64,000 nt of DNA, taken from positions 13,487,925 through 13,551,924 of the forward strand of contig NC_059087.1 in assembly GCF_020497125.1 (NCBI RefSeq), in the 5' to 3' direction. The notes under the pieces were generated by a model. That model ran no database searches. It worked only from the letters and a program-made list of their open reading frames with translations, and was not told the DNA's origin. Position numbers and translations under genes: made by a program. The first letter of the stretch is position 1; every line of letters begins with the position of its first letter. Positions 34,960 through 47,675 of this stretch are shown here, one piece after another. Source of the stretch: Mauremys mutica (Eukaryota; Chordata; Testudines; Geoemydidae).

Positions 34960-35400
34960 GGCCTGAGTGGCGGCTCTCACAGCCCACTGATTGGCTGATA
35001 GAAGTATTTATACTGGGAGCCAGCATGGGGTGGTGTCTGAGCAGCAGCATGGACGGCCTGCCCACTTCTGCTCCAGACCCTGCTTGCTGTAGAACTTAGT
35101 CACTGGCTTCTGCCCCTGGTTTGTCTTTGACTTTGCTGTTCAATTGCTGTCTATCACCTGGTGCCCATTTCTGGTGTCCTGACCTGGCTCCACTCTGACC
35201 CTGTTATCTTTCTGCCACCTGCAACTTGGTGCCTGACCCTGACTTCCTGGCATTCTGACCCTTAACACCCTCACCTCTACATGGCTATTTCTGGCAGGGC
35301 AGAGTCCTGCTGCTTCCCCGCTGCAGTGAAAGACTGGCTGTTCCAGAGCCTTTCTGCACTGCCTCCCCACCTGCCAGAGCTTTTCCCTGCAGCGTGTAGC
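34960..35400. repeat. Possible LTR-like repeat
   Basis: A run of CTGACC/CCTGAC-rich sequence ('gtcctgacctggctccactctgaccctg') resembles 51250-51470 ('ctgacctggtatcctgacccagcc'). The two look like diverged copies of one LTR-type repeat. Boundaries unknown. Confidence 0.35.
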
Positions 35401-37518
35401 TACTGGGGTAGTGCCTTTACTCTATGCTGATGTAAGTGCAGACACAGCTGATTGTAGGATTGTTCAGAGGGTTTCCCCAAGTGCTTTGCAGGCAGCATAT
35501 GTACAAGCATCATTTCACACACCTTCATCTTGAAAAGAACCCACTTCTGCGGTGGAAGTTGGCAACTGTTTAACAACTGCACTGTAGTCACATGTAAAAG
35601 TTTAGGACAGGAAGTGAAAAAACAATCCCGTGTCCAACTCAAGCTGCAGATAATCTGTTCCGAGAGCTTTTAAACACAATGTGACAAAGGGTAGGAGCAT
35701 TACTTGGTCCTTAATGTGCAAGGGCTTAAATTCAAGGGAGTGTCCTCTTCTTCCCTTCCCACCCCCCAGCTGTGCTCAGGGGAAGAACTATACGCGGTAG
35801 AGGGCAAGGGTCTTGTGCTTCAGACACTGGAGTAGTACTCAGGCAATCTAGGTTCAGTCCTTTGTTCTGTTGCAAATGTCCTGTTTGATATTGGCTAATG
35901 TCCTTCTCCCTGAATCAAGTCCCTACCTATGCAATGAGGATAATAATACTTCTCTTGTCAGGTTACATGGACTGTAAGCTCCTCAGATCAGAGGTTGGCT
36001 TTTACCGTGTGTTTCTAGAGCACCAAGCACAATGGGACCCTGACTTTGGTCAAGTCCTCTTGGCATTATTGTAATCATAATCCTACAAGAGGCTGCTTAG
36101 GAGACAGAACGGAGAGAAGGTCAGATTCATGATGCAGATGAACCTTTGGGTCAGGGAAGAAGATTTTTCTGTTTACTTTTCTGGTTACGCTGGATTGTAA
36201 TGGCCACCCTCTGACCCTCAAGGATCAATCACAAAACCAAGCAAAACCTTTTTTGGGGCTGTCGGGTGATCCCACCAGGAAAACCACAGCGTTGAGAAAT
36301 CATCCATAAAACAATAATAATCTTTACATCTGTTTCAAAATGAAGCATCTAATTGTGCTGCAGAGCAAAAGGTAAAAATAAAACTAAAGTATACAAGAAA
36401 TGGAAGTGCCGTTCTAAACTGAATATTGACTCTACCAAGGGCATTGTGAAGTTTCATGTTTACTGGGATCGTCTTTTTGTTCTCTGGTTGCACGTGCTCT
36501 GGCACAATGGGGTCCTGCTCCATGACTGGGGCTCCTATGCTAAACATGTAATAATATTGTCTGTCCTTATCTTCCAGGTCAAATCAGTTTACAAGTAAAA
36601 GGATCTGAGAGTCAAGCAGGGTCTTCTCCTGCCTTGTACATTGAAAAAAAAAATCCTGCAATTGGAGCTTAAACCAGGCTCTGCTCCATCTGACTCTCCC
36701 ATGTCTGTGCTGATTCTGCAGAACCAACAGAAATAAAAAGTAATGAAAGCTTATTTTTAGTTAGTAAAATGAGTGGTTCAGACCCTGGCAGCATCCTGGA
36801 TGCACCCAGGAATCTGTGGAGTAACCATAGTCACATTATTAATATAGTCAGTCACCTTTCCAAAAAACCCTGCATTTTAAACTGCGGTTGCTTTAAAACA
36901 TCTTTCAGTAACGTATTGGTCACCAACCACAGCAGGATATGTAGGGGAAGAATACATTAAAAAACCAAGCCAGTTAAAAATTATAGCATTTTCCTCCACC
37001 CTCGAAGAACATACTGAACCTATTGCCATAGAAGTGCTTTATTAAACTGTATCCCAGCAGGAACTGGTATAAAAGACGACACTTCTAAACCAAAACCTGA
37101 ATCCTGATTCTAATGAAGTACTGTGCTCTGCGGAGGATGGGAAAACAGTCACCTATAAATAAGTAAAGGCTGAAAAACACGGAGGAGGAATTAAAATAAG
37201 GGAACTGCCTTAATTCCATCTTCATTACAGGTCTGCTGTCAAATACATTTTTAAATATAATGTAGCCTCTCCCACCCCTGCTCCTCATTGTTTATGATGT
37301 ACCCTTTCAGCTCTTTCCCAATTAATCCCATATTTCCCAATTTGTCCTTGCTCCAGAGCAGAGCGAGGGTGATCGCATTGTGGCAGTGACAGCTGGCTGG
37401 GTAGCTGGGATCAATCAGAAAACAGATTGGGATTGTTTAGATAGTTGCTCTTAAGATTTTACAACTGTTTCCCTCGCTGTATGTATGTACAGCACCTTGC
37501 ACAACAGGCCCTCGGTCT
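35401..37518. other. Noncoding with SINE remnants
   Basis: 35805-36085 is SINE-like (TTACATGGACTGTAAGCTCC then AGCACCAAGCACAATGGGAC), and 36440-36560 carries the same tail (TGGCACAATGGGGTCCTGCT). No exon recognised. Confidence 0.45.
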
Positions 37519-37813
37519 CAGGGTATGCCTGTGTTTCAATGATTGCAGCTCAGGGAGGCATATGTGTGCTAGCTTTAATCTAGCTAGCACAGGTACTAGT
37601 AGCAGTGAAGCCTTGGTAGCACTGCCTTCAGCACAGGCTGCAGCAAGGCCGCCTAGAACAGTGGGTGATCACTCAGGCAGCTAGCCAGGGCTGAAGGCCA
37701 CACGGCTGCAGCTTCACTGCTACCAGTGCCTGAGCAAAAGCTAGCTTGATGATGTCTGTACCAGCTGCAAACGCACACACCTCCCAACACACAGTGCAGT
37801 ACAGACATACCCT
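37519..37813. mobile_element. MITE with AGGGTATGYCTGT ends
   Basis: The left end CAGGGTATGCCTGTGTT pairs with the right end ACAGACATACCCT. The interior is symmetric, with GCTAGCTTTAATCTAGCTAG and CAGTGAAGCCTTGG against CTGCAGCTTCACTGCTACCA. Target duplication not resolved. Confidence 0.75.
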
Positions 37814-38559
37814 CAGTCGGGAGCCCTGGGCTCTACTCTAAAAAAAATAAAAATAATTCCCATTGATCTCCACCATTTCTTTTTCCACTGGTTAACATAA
37901 GACCCGTCCTCTCTCCTGCCTGGAATCTTAATCCCCTGTCTCAAGGACTTAAAATGTTTTAATATCCTGCCTCCCTGCCTTACACCCAGCCTTGCTCCAG
38001 CAGTTCCCCTGCTGGGTGGAATGTGATTCCCGGCTCCATCCTGGGAATGGCTACGGAGCCAGTACAATGTTTCATCAATAACCACAATGCCTCCATTTTG
38101 AAGGGCATTCTCCATGCGCGTCGTCTGCTCAGTGCTGAACAGCCAGGAGGATCCTGCCCACAGCTGTGTTTATCAACCACAATAGAAGTTAGGGTTCGGC
38201 TGAACGAAAATGTCTTTGGACATTACACAGTGTGACACAGGCACTTGTTGCTGTTCTTTTCCAAGCATGAAAACAATGGCAGAGTCTTTAAATCTTTTAT
38301 CAGCAATGAAGCTGGATCATCTGGATTCTTCTCCATTTGTTCCCCTGAATGTCTTTTTGTCTGTCTTTGTAAACTCTTGGAACCAGGGGGAAGGATTCTC
38401 CCTAGGTAGTGACAGCTTTGAAAATTAATGGGGTGCACTATTTATTATTGGCATTCTAGTGCCTGGGGCTCTTGTGATAGGTGCTTTACTTACACACAGT
38501 AAGAGACCGTCGCTGATCAGAAGAGTTTAGAGTCTAACTAGATAAAACAGACAAAAGGC

Positions 38560-38730
38560 GGAAGAAAAGGAATTGCTATTATGCCCCTTTTACAGATAAA
38601 AAAAATGAGAGACAGAGAGACAGCATAAATGATTTGCTCGCCCTCGCACAGAGAAGTTTTTCTAGAGCTTGGAACCGAACCCAAATCTCCTGAGTCCTAG
38701 TCCAAGATCTTTCTATAACAAAGCCACCCT
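38560..38730. repeat. MIR-like SINE
   Basis: CCCCTTTTACAGATAAAAAA, CTCGCCCTCGCACAGAGAAG and CCAAATCTCCTGAGTCCTAG align with the MIR core and flank. Confidence 0.65.
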
Positions 38731-38802
38731 CCTCTCTGAGCCGGTGAAGTGTTAGTTATGCTCTTCTCATGTCATCTTGGAGCAGATGGTGGGGTCAGTT
38801 GC

Positions 38803-39075
38803 AGAGCTGGTTGGAAATTTTTCAAGAAAATATTTTGTCTTCAAAGAATGTCAATTAGTTGAAACTGAAACTTTTAGTGGGAAAGAGTTGGTTTCAGTGA
38901 AGTTCTCAACTTGAAAATGTTTTTGAATAAAATCTTCAGGTTTTCAGAACATGCCGTTTTGGCATTTTTTATATGAATAATTCCAATTTTCCACTTTGAG
39001 ACAATACTTTGTTCTGAAATAAGCTAACAAAATTAAAATAAAACATTGCAAAAGTATTGAAATGTTTTGACCCGA
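38803..39075. repeat. AGAGCTGG-ended AT-rich repeat, copy 4
   Basis: Starts AGAGCTGGTTGGAAATTTTT and is rich in GAAAATGTTTTTGAATAAAA-type words. The right edge is uncertain. Confidence 0.6.
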
Positions 39076-39707
39076 ACTTATTCTTTGGGAAGTGTGTTTT
39101 GTTTGTTGTTTTGGGGGGGGGGGAAGGGGTTGGTTAGAAAACATTTTTGAGCTTTTGAATTTGTGGTCCCAATTCAGGACAAATCTCAAGAATCTTTCAG
39201 GAAGGGAAAATAGTTTCCCACCCACTTCAATTCAATTGTCATTTTCTCCAAATCCAGTTTCTCTTCCCCTAGCCTAGACAAATTAAGAACAGCAAGGGAG
39301 GGAGAAGTTGCATCTTCTGTTTGAAGAGATGGTGGCATCCATCCTTGGCCTGGACATCTCAAGCATGAATCACTGTAGGGTGCTGCACACCATACTTGGT
39401 ATAGAGCAGCTGGGGACAGGAAAACTAGTAGCATGGATTGTCCTTAAATCTAGAATGAAATAATCTAGATTGAGCATTGTGAGTAAACCCTGAGAAAGTC
39501 ATTGGTGGGTCTGTCACTCTTTAGGCAAAGCAGCAATAGGGTGTTTTTAGCTGCAGGGAGCTCCCACCATTGTCCTAAATGTTTTGAAGCGCAAGATGAT
39601 AAACTCTTTTTTTTAAAGATGAATAAAGTACAGTTATTGCTAGAGCTAAATCACGGAAGGCTTCCCCTGGACTGATCCCCTTCTCCAGCTCTTTCAACCT
39701 GTAGACA
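39076..39707. other. Noncoding, no recognised feature
   Basis: A G run lies at about 39113-39122. No exon or repeat recognised. Confidence 0.4.
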
Positions 39708-40420
39708 TGCAGACTCATCCCTGCGGCGCCTTCTGCTGGTTGTCCTCTGGGAATTAGCTCATTCCAGCATCCAGAGCGCCCTCTGCAGGCCAGTGATCTG
39801 CCTGTCCTCTTTGCCCCCATGTCCCTCCCTGGACCCCGGTGCCCTTTTAACTGGGGTGCTGCCCCCTGGCAGTCCCCCACCAATCTGGGTCTCTCCTCCC
39901 TGGGGAACCCTCAACCCACTACCACCACTTCGCCTCAGAATATGGCTACTGCCGGTCACCATCTAGCCCCCACGCTCTGGGGCAGACTGCAGTATCAGCC
40001 ACTCATCATAGGCAAAGGGGCTTGGACCTGCTGCCTTTGCCTACCCCTGGGCTGCCCCCTGCAACCCCCAGTACCTCTTGGCCTTATGCTAGGCTGCAGC
40101 CTGGGGCTTTCCAGGCTGGAGCTCCCCAGCTCCTCAGCCTTTCCCCAGCCCTGCTCCACTCTAGGTACCTTGTCTCTAGCTTCTAAGCAGCCAGGCCCTT
40201 CTCCCTCTACAGGCAGAGGAAGACTGTTTGCGCCTTGCTTCCCTGGCCTTTTTATACAGGCCAGCTGTGGCCTGCTTAGGGTGTGGCCCAGCTGCGGCCG
40301 CTTCCCCAATCAGCCCAGCTTTTAGATCTGCAGCTTTTAAGCCCTTCTTGCCCGTGCCACAGCCCTCTCCTGGGCTGTTTTAAGCCCCAAAGGGCAGGAG
40401 CGGGTAACCACCCCGCTACA
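39708..40420 (-). mobile_element. Solo LTR, antisense
   Basis: On the minus strand it starts TGTAGCGGGGTGGTTACCCG and ends GGGATGAGTCTGCA, about 713 bp with TG...CA ends. A TATA box (CTGTATAAAAAGGCC on the minus strand, near 40247-40260) sits in the expected U3 position. No coding region adjoins it and no target duplication was resolved. I recognise the start from common turtle LTRs, from memory. Confidence 0.7.
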
Positions 40421-43400
40421 CATCCACATCCACAAAGTTGTGTGCCCTTTTCTTTGCCTTTCATCTTCCAGTGCATTCTCCAGGAGGGCTACAGGGAAGC
40501 TGATTTAGTTAGGTCTGCAGTGTACAAAAGGTTCTGCTACAACTAAAGGATAAATGACACTGTCTCCATGGCTGTGAAGGAAACCAAATTAGACCCCACG
40601 GTCCCTGGCAGTCGATGGGCTGACATAGGGCTCCATGTCACAGGCAATTTCTCAGGAGCAATTTGTGTAGCTAATTGCTGTCACCAATGTTTTTCCTATG
40701 CAAAGGGACAAATAAAGCAGCAGGAGCAAACACTGATGACAGCATTCAGCCCGGCTTTCAGACCACACTTACCAGCAGATGGGATAAGCGTTAAGTCTGT
40801 GGTCTTTGGTAGCTAATATGTTCCTAGCAGTTGAGTTACTTGAATCTGGGAGCTACATTTAAACAATGTGAAAAAAGCAGCATAAGCTATTTTCCCTATT
40901 CTAATACTGTGCAATCGTGCTAAAATGAGCCAACCGAGGGCAAGGAAATAACTGACTAGCCAGAGAGAGACCAGGAACCAGAGGCCTGGCTCTTGGAAAG
41001 AAATGGCTGATTTTGCTCTCATAGCAAGCACAAGAAAATCTACAAGGGAGTTGTGTAAGTTTGAGCCCACTTAACCCAGTGCATTAATAGGGGCTTGAGA
41101 ACTCTCTGTCCTTGAAGGGTGTTGGGAAACTGGGCAGTCAAGCATCAGTGGTAAGCAGATATTGACTCACAGCATTAATCTTACCAAAATAAGTTAATGG
41201 TGTATTGACCAAGGTAAACGCCTAAATCAATGTCAGGCCTTAGTGGCTTGGTAGATCAATATGTCTTTTGATACTGATAAAAAACACACAGGAGTCATGT
41301 ATTCACAGTAATATAAAGTTCTTCTCTGCAGCTCCTTCTGCATTGACCGGAGACAAGAATGGGAGTAAATGGAAGGCCTCCTTGGAGATGATCAGGCACT
41401 GGGCAGAGAGGTGGTGGTTAGGTTTCTTATGGGCCATACTACTCTAGATTATAAAAAAATATATGGGCTTGACTCTAAATACATACACTGAGATCATTGG
41501 CAGAGAGATGGCTAAACATAGGGGGAGGGAGATGGGCGTAAACCCTTCCACCCTTCCTCTTAAATACATAAAAATCAGGACTGTCCTCTGAAAATCATGG
41601 GCAACTCTGAATGGTTTCGTTCTCCTCCACTGAACAAAGATTGACTTTTTCTTGTGCAGCAAGAGCCGGCGTAGCTGCCACTCATTTATACGATGTTCAG
41701 CCTGTGCCCCGTTATTACCAGCATTTTCATAGCAAGAACGCGGCACAGCTTTGAGAATCGAGTTTTTACATATAAGCTTGCGGTAGAGGGCTCGTTCATT
41801 GCTTCTTGGCATGTGGCACTAAACTGGTGGCTCTTGGTTTGGTTTTAGTTATTTCTTGTCAATAAGATGGAAGATATTGGGGGGGGGGGGTTAAGAGCAT
41901 TTAGTGTTCCTGCAAGATGCCAGAATGGCAGCTCTGAAGTATTCTTTTTGTCCTCCCAATAGGAACAGTACACACAGCCGCCCTGCCAATGGGCTTTAAC
42001 CCTGTGCTAAAGGTAGCAGCTGAGAGGGGAAAGTCAATTTTCATGGACCATTCAGTTCTTGGTCTTTCTGCTGATCTTTCCAATAACAGGGGAATTATAG
42101 CTGTAATGGAAAGTTCTTCATTAAGAGCCGGACGCAAAGCCCATTGGAGTCAATGGGGGACTTTCCATTGACTTTGGCTCAGGCCCTCGGGAATGTACGA
42201 AGACTCCCAAATTCATTTTGCAGAGGTGACCAAAGAACCAACCACTTCTGGTCAGGGGAAGGGTTGAACAAGTAGCCTAGCCTTGAAAGGCTCCCTGTGT
42301 CATTATCAATGGGATATTATATTTTTAAAAGTTTTTTTTTTAAGTTTATATGTATATACACACACACAAAGGCCATTGGTCTCCTGGAAATGGCCATTTT
42401 AGTGTGGCTCAAATTATTTTTGGCCTAAATCTGTTGAACATTCTGTGGCTCTTGATGCCTCAGAAGAAATCTAAACCCCTCTTTCTGTTTATAAACCATG
42501 CTGCTCATTTCTCACTTTGGTGACATTCTTGTTCATGTGTTCATGTAAGCTGATTAGGAGAATTGAAGAGAAGCTCTTTCAGTGTGTGTGACAGGATGGT
42601 TTCCCCGGAAGCTCATTATAATTTTGTGTCTTCCAGCGTTTCCTGTGTTTAAGCTTTGGGCTCATCGGCTGGGGGTCTTGGGTGATTGCGGCTACTCTGA
42701 GAGCTGCCTGGAAATTTAGCTAATTGGTGATCATTTCATAAATTGCCACCTGGTTCCTATTAAGGAGCCTGATCCAACTCCTATTGAAGCCCCCATTGAC
42801 TCCATTGACTTTAACGAGAGTTGGGTTGGGCCCTAAATCAGATGATGGTGAAGATGAGATATAAAACCGCGTGAGCCTCTAATCTCTCTTCAGTGGAACC
42901 CACCAGCTTTGGTTTGTTTGAGTCTCAGTGAACCTCAGTGGCTGGTTTGCTTCTCATGGTTTTAATGATTTGAGGTTCCAAAACTCATCACGAAACTCGA
43001 AACAAAACAATTCAAACCCAAGTGAAGTGCATCGAATCCAAAAACACGGGTCTGGCTCCGCCCCACCCATGGCTCCCTAGCACCTCCCCGCCTGCAGACA
43101 TTTTCAGGGAGCAGATGAAGGCCCCTGTGCCCATCTTCAGTCACTGGAGCCACGCCTTCTCCACATCTGCAGTGTTTGGGGCACTAGCCTGCCACTCCCC
43201 AAAACCCCAAGATATCTTCCTTGGATGAACTGTCCGTTCCAGGTCCCACTGCTGCCTCTCCACTTTCAATCTACCCTCTTTCCTAGGCTTGAGATGTTCC
43301 CTGAGTGCCCTCATGGTAAGAAAGCCCCAGTTTCCTGGTTATCAGACAGTGTTTTCTGGGATGTCTCAGGCCCCAGAATAGAATAAGTCAGTAACAAGAA

Positions 43401-44012
43401 GGCAGTAGCAAGTCCCAGTGGAGTAACTGAGGCCTTGTTGCTAAAGGAAGGGTGAATAGGCAGGCAGGCAGAACTTTTATCCTGAGGATGTGGAGAGGAA
43501 TGGGTCTACCTTGCCAATTCTAGCACCGTCCAAACACTGTAGAGGAGAGGGTGGGACCCCAGGGAGCCTAACTCCTGCCCCAAAGTCAGTACTATGTAGA
43601 GATGAAAAGCGGGTGAGTTCTATTTCGCTCTTTGTTATTCAGCTCCATTAATCCTCAGCAAGTCTCCCCAAACAGGTCTCTGATAACAACCAACAGGTCC
43701 AAAGGGAGACTAAAAGATAGCTGCATAGGCTCATTTTTTTATCTGCTGTTGCCATGATCAAAGATAGCTTGCAGCCGGATGGGAAAATTAAATGTCAGCA
43801 TTGGAATGCATGAAGGTCACTGGATTCCATTACTTAAGTAATGTATACACATCCATTCTGACACATTCATTTGTTAACACGGACCACAAAGTTCAATGAG
43901 GAACTCAGGTGTAGACATGTAAATGGGAAAGACATCTCCATGCGGAACCGATGGGACCTTCAGACCCTGTCATTCTATCTTCTCTTATTTCCCCCTTCTC
44001 CTTGCTTTACAG
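40421..44012. other. MMP17 5' flank or intron 1, noncoding
   Basis: Upstream of exon 2. Old inverted repeats of the 'cattgaagtcaatgg' kind lie at 42125-42185 and 42765-42840. A G run is at about 41879-41890 and TATATACACACACACA near 42350. There is no CpG-rich segment or signal-peptide frame that could serve as exon 1. Confidence 0.5.
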
Positions 44013-44145
44013 GACTGGCTGACTAAATTTGGCTACCTGCCTCCTCCAGGCCCTGTCACAGGACAACTGCAGACCCAGGAGGAGCTTGCAAAAGCCATCA
44101 CAGCCATGCAGCAGTTTGGAGGCCTAGAAGCAACAGGGATACTAG
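44013..44145 (+). CDS. MMP17: MMP17 exon 2: propeptide, peptidoglycan-binding-like fold
   Basis: 133-nt internal exon, 44 codons starting in phase 0 and leaving one base (G) for the next exon. The translation opens DWLTKFGYLPP and continues through a TQEELAKAI helix and MQQFGGLEATGIL, which is the conserved N-terminal prodomain that keeps MMPs latent. The acceptor is strong: a long pyrimidine tract ending TTTACAG at 44012. The donor is CTAG|GTCAGT. The exon must be joined to an upstream exon carrying the initiator Met and signal peptide. Reading on past the donor gives an 'ORF' that is intron read-through and not protein. The family call is firm; the exact exon number assumes the human gene layout. 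Confidence 0.95.
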
Positions 44146-46285
44146 GTCAGTCGGAAACAAGCACTTTCTTCTTCTGTTTCATTTTGATGATCAGCTGCAG
44201 AGATGGCTCTTAATAAGATTGGGGAGGGGGGTGCGTTCTCCTATACCACTGAGCCTGCAGAAGGATAACTGTGCCGGTCCCAGGAAGATCTAATGTGTGT
44301 GCAACAACATACGGCCCAGTTTGCAGTTATAAGGCGTAATTACATGGCTCAGGTGCTTTGTTGCCTTGCGTTTTCAACAACCTGAGGCGGGCAATTATTT
44401 CACTAGGCCCACGTGCCCATGGGGTTCGTATTGTGCTCAGAATAGCTCTCGATGTGTTTTAAAAAAAGGAGAGAAACCATCAGAACTGCTGGGTTTTTTG
44501 AATCATTGATTACATCATCCAATTGAGGAAAAAATAGCTAATTAATCGCCCAGCTCCAACTATTCTATTGTTATCCTTCTTTTTGACAAAGGGGTGGGGG
44601 TGGAAAGATTGTTTCTAAAAGACCGACTCATGGCTGTTCTTTTTGTCTTTTTCTCCTGCTCATTATCCTTGCTTGCATTGAATTATTTTTGAAGACAGCT
44701 AGGTTTTTTGGCTTTTCTCTTTGCTAAGAAAGCCAGAGCTATTGTCAGGCTCTCAGCCTCAGCAATTTGCAGCTGCAGAAGGATGGGCTCATGGCTAAAC
44801 CACGGGGTTTAGGGGTTTGGGATTCTATTCCTGGCGACTTTCTGCATGACTGGAGGCAAGTCCTTAACCGCTTTGCGCCTCGGTTTCCCTTTCTGTGACA
44901 TTGGATTCATTAATGCTTGTGAAGCGAGAGCCTCAGAGGAAGGAATTATAGAATTATGAAAGATTAGTACTGTTGTTGTTTAGATACTGTGACACTGAAC
45001 ACTCCTGTGTATCCTAGTGTTCTTCCACCTCTTCAAGAAAAGTAGTTGCTCTAGTTAAAAACATAACAAGTCAATTATTTTCTTGCGTTATTTATTCCCA
45101 CCCAAAGCAGTTCAGAGTCTTACCATAAGGTTCACCACACCTGAGCCCTCCGACAGACTTCTCCCTGAGCTCCAGGGATGAGATCTAGGAAACTGATCCA
45201 GCTCCTGTTGAAGTCAATAAAACGACTTCCTTGGAGTTCCGTGGGAGTTGGATCAGACCCCCGAAGTGCAAGTTGGAGTTGTCCAACCCTTTGCAAGACC
45301 AGGTTGGCTGAACCCTACTCTTGCAATGTTGGGACTGGGTCAAGTGCATTCCCGTCCAGACAGTTCAATCAGCCCCACAAAGAATTAGCAGTAGGTGAGC
45401 ATCAAATAATTCCATGGTGAAGTTTGGTCGACATAAGCACACATAAGACCAGGGCTGGGATTTTCAAAGTTGGTTCTGCTTTTCTCTGAATCCATTTGCT
45501 TGGCCCTAATAAATCTTCTCAGTGGTTTTCATTTTAAAAAAGAGGGGGGGGAGTATCATTGTAACCCTCCTCAAGTCTCTTTGTCTCTCCCTGCCTGCCC
45601 ACAGTTCTTATGCATAGAAGCAACCTGCTGTGGTGAGGTCAGTTTGCTTTCACTGCTTTTATTTAGGAGAGAGTTAGCGAGAACCTGCTAATTAGCAGGC
45701 TCTCCTCCTTTGCCAAGTCCAGGCTGTGTCTTGGCAGCTCTCGGCAAGTCCTGCTCTGTGCAGCTGCTTCCCATGTCATTTAAACAGCTCTCTGTCCACG
45801 TTTCTTATCAGCTCATCACTGAGATGCTTGCTTTCCATTTTTAATTAAATACATGTAATTATCTTTCTTTCACATCTTATCAGAAACACCGAGAGGCCCG
45901 GGAGCAAGGTGGGTTTCTTGGTTTGGGGTTTCTTTGCGTGTGAAATGATGAGCATAGTTTAAAATGCACTTCACAGTCTTTTCCTTGTGAATTGGGGGTT
46001 TGTGTTTTGGGATTTTTGTTTTAAATAAAAATATTTAATTTCCCTTTTTTTTAGAATAAAATTGTAAGGCCAGATCTGTAAATTGGTGCGTCCACAGAGT
46101 CCTGCTGGTTGTGGAGCCAGCCCGTGACAATTTGATTCCATTCCTAATAAAGAAACTTACTAATGAAGAAAAGAACATTAGTCTCTTGCAAATCAATTTC
46201 CAGTCTAACACGACTGTGGTGTATTTGTATGCAAATACTATCCTGCTTTGCCAGGGGAAAGCTGGGAATCCAGATTAAAGAAGAG

Positions 46286-46420
46286 ACTAAGGGCCTGTCT
46301 ACACAAAGCAGCAATGTGCTCTACGGCGGTGTGATTTCTAAAATGCTCTGAAGTGTTGCGCACTAACTGGTCCACGTAGACCATGCAGGTGTGAACCAAA
46401 AGTTCCCTGGTGCACTTTAA
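46286..46420. repeat. MITE fragment, GTCTACAC type
   Basis: GGGCCTGTCTACACAAAGCA at the left and CCACGTAGACCATGCAGG inside it are decayed inverted ends; the GTGCACTTTAACG block is typical of the family. Confidence 0.5.
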
Positions 46421-46899
46421 CGTAGAATACCGGGAAGAAATGTGCTGTCATCATTCTACCCTGGTGCCGTTTGCCAAAGGGCGTGCATTATGAACAGGGC
46501 ACCAGGGGCGACAAGGCTCTTGGTTTCCTATTTCCCAGTTTTGAAAATAGTACATAGCCAGTGTTAAGGCCAGGCCTAACCCACCCCCCCACCCACCACC
46601 CCCGTAGGTGATTCTTGGGAAAGATAAACCGGAACTGCAACAGCATTTTTGCTCCAGTTGTGTCATTTTGGAAAATGAGACTTTGTCCTCATTTTGGGAC
46701 TTGTTAATGATTACTGCTATCCTGTTTAAGGTGGGGTTTTGGGGGGCGGGGGTTTAATATCCATAGCCTTATAGCAATGCAATCCGCTCTATGACCGGGA
46801 ACATTCAGTGTCAGCACACACAACTATTCCAGCGTGTGTGTGTGTGCGTGTGTGGAGGTGGGACATGGCCTCAGCTGCACATCTGTTCCTAATCAACTA

Positions 46900-47054
46900 C
46901 ACCTCTACCCCTATATAACGCGGTAAAGCAGTGCTCCGGGGTGGGGGTTGCACGCTCTGGCGGATCAAAGCAACTTCGATATAACACAGTTTGATCTATA
47001 ACGCAGTAAGATTTTTTTGGCTCCCGAGGACTGCGTTATATCAGGGTAGAGGTG
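46900..47054. mobile_element. mariner/Tigger-like MITE, copy 2
   Basis: Ends CACCTCTACCCCTATATAAC and (reverse complement of the right end) CACCTCTACCCTGATATAAC, with TA on both sides (46898-46899 and 47055-47056) as expected for Tc1/mariner-type insertion. 155 bp. It is a shorter relative of 13328-13515. Confidence 0.88.
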
Positions 47055-47644
47055 TATGAAGAACCTTGTTAATATCAGCCTCCCCCTCGCGAGACACATC
47101 CCCTCGTCTCTGCTGCCACGCCGCGTATGGCACTGGATCGATTGTTTGTGGGGAAGAAAATGGCACCCAGTGCACGGTAGAAGATCTAGAAGTAGAGTCA
47201 TCAGTGCTATTTTCCCCATATAGTTTCTTTAGGCAAGGGAGAGATTTCCCACTCCCTAACCCAGCCCTGGTTGCTGGGCATTTCCAACCATGTTAAAAGT
47301 TATAGTCTGGATCAATACAGTTTTAAAAGCCTACAGCTCTGTCGACAGCCCTGTGGTGAGCAAAGAGTGAAGATGGAAGAGCATTCCCTTCTAGGTCAGG
47401 GAGAGATTGAAATGGCTACAGGCGTGTCTTAAGGGGAATGTTATCACTGCTGCATTGCCACCGTTTGCCTGATAAGCCCACCGCATTGCACGAAACCAAG
47501 GCGTCTATAATGCTCATTCCCTCCCTCCCCTGTGTTCCCCTCAGTGTCGTAAGGAAAGGAAATTAATATTTTTAACACCCGGTTTCACCCTCTGAAAGCG
47601 GAGACGTTAGACCAATTTCCATCACAGTATTTCAAGGCGCTTTT

Positions 47645-47660
47645 TGTGTGTGTGTGTGTG
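47645..47660 (+). repeat. (TG)8 tract beside the exon 3 acceptor
   Basis: Eight TG units end 15 nt before the acceptor AG of MMP17 exon 3, leaving only TTCTTTGAAATCT as the pyrimidine region. Confidence 0.95.
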
Positions 47661-47675
47661 TTCTTTGAAATCTAG

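Larger units (their letters stand above)
44146..47675 (+). other. MMP17: MMP17 intron 2
   Basis: About 3.5 kb. It contains a MIR-like patch at 44811-44900 (AGTCCTTAACCGCTTTGCGC), an old inverted repeat at 45190-45262 (GATCCAGCTCCTGTTGAAGT with GGAGTTCCGTGGGAGTTGG), a possible regulatory patch near 45760-45900 with two CTTATCAG words, a MITE fragment (46286-46420), (TG)n at 46834-46854, a mariner-like MITE and the TG tract next to the acceptor. Confidence 0.85.

Noticed and set aside
34407..35099. 230-codon open frame, with a 215-codon frame on the other strand
   Set aside because: Both lie over a GC-rich hAT element with a hairpin, where stops are rare by composition. No domain or splice logic.
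40245..40262. TATAAAAA considered as a gene promoter
   Set aside because: It sits inside an antisense LTR in the expected U3 position and no gene follows.
43923..44213. ORF covering MMP17 exon 2 with an ATG upstream
   Set aside because: The ATG lies in intron sequence before a strong acceptor and has no signal peptide, so it is not the gene's start.
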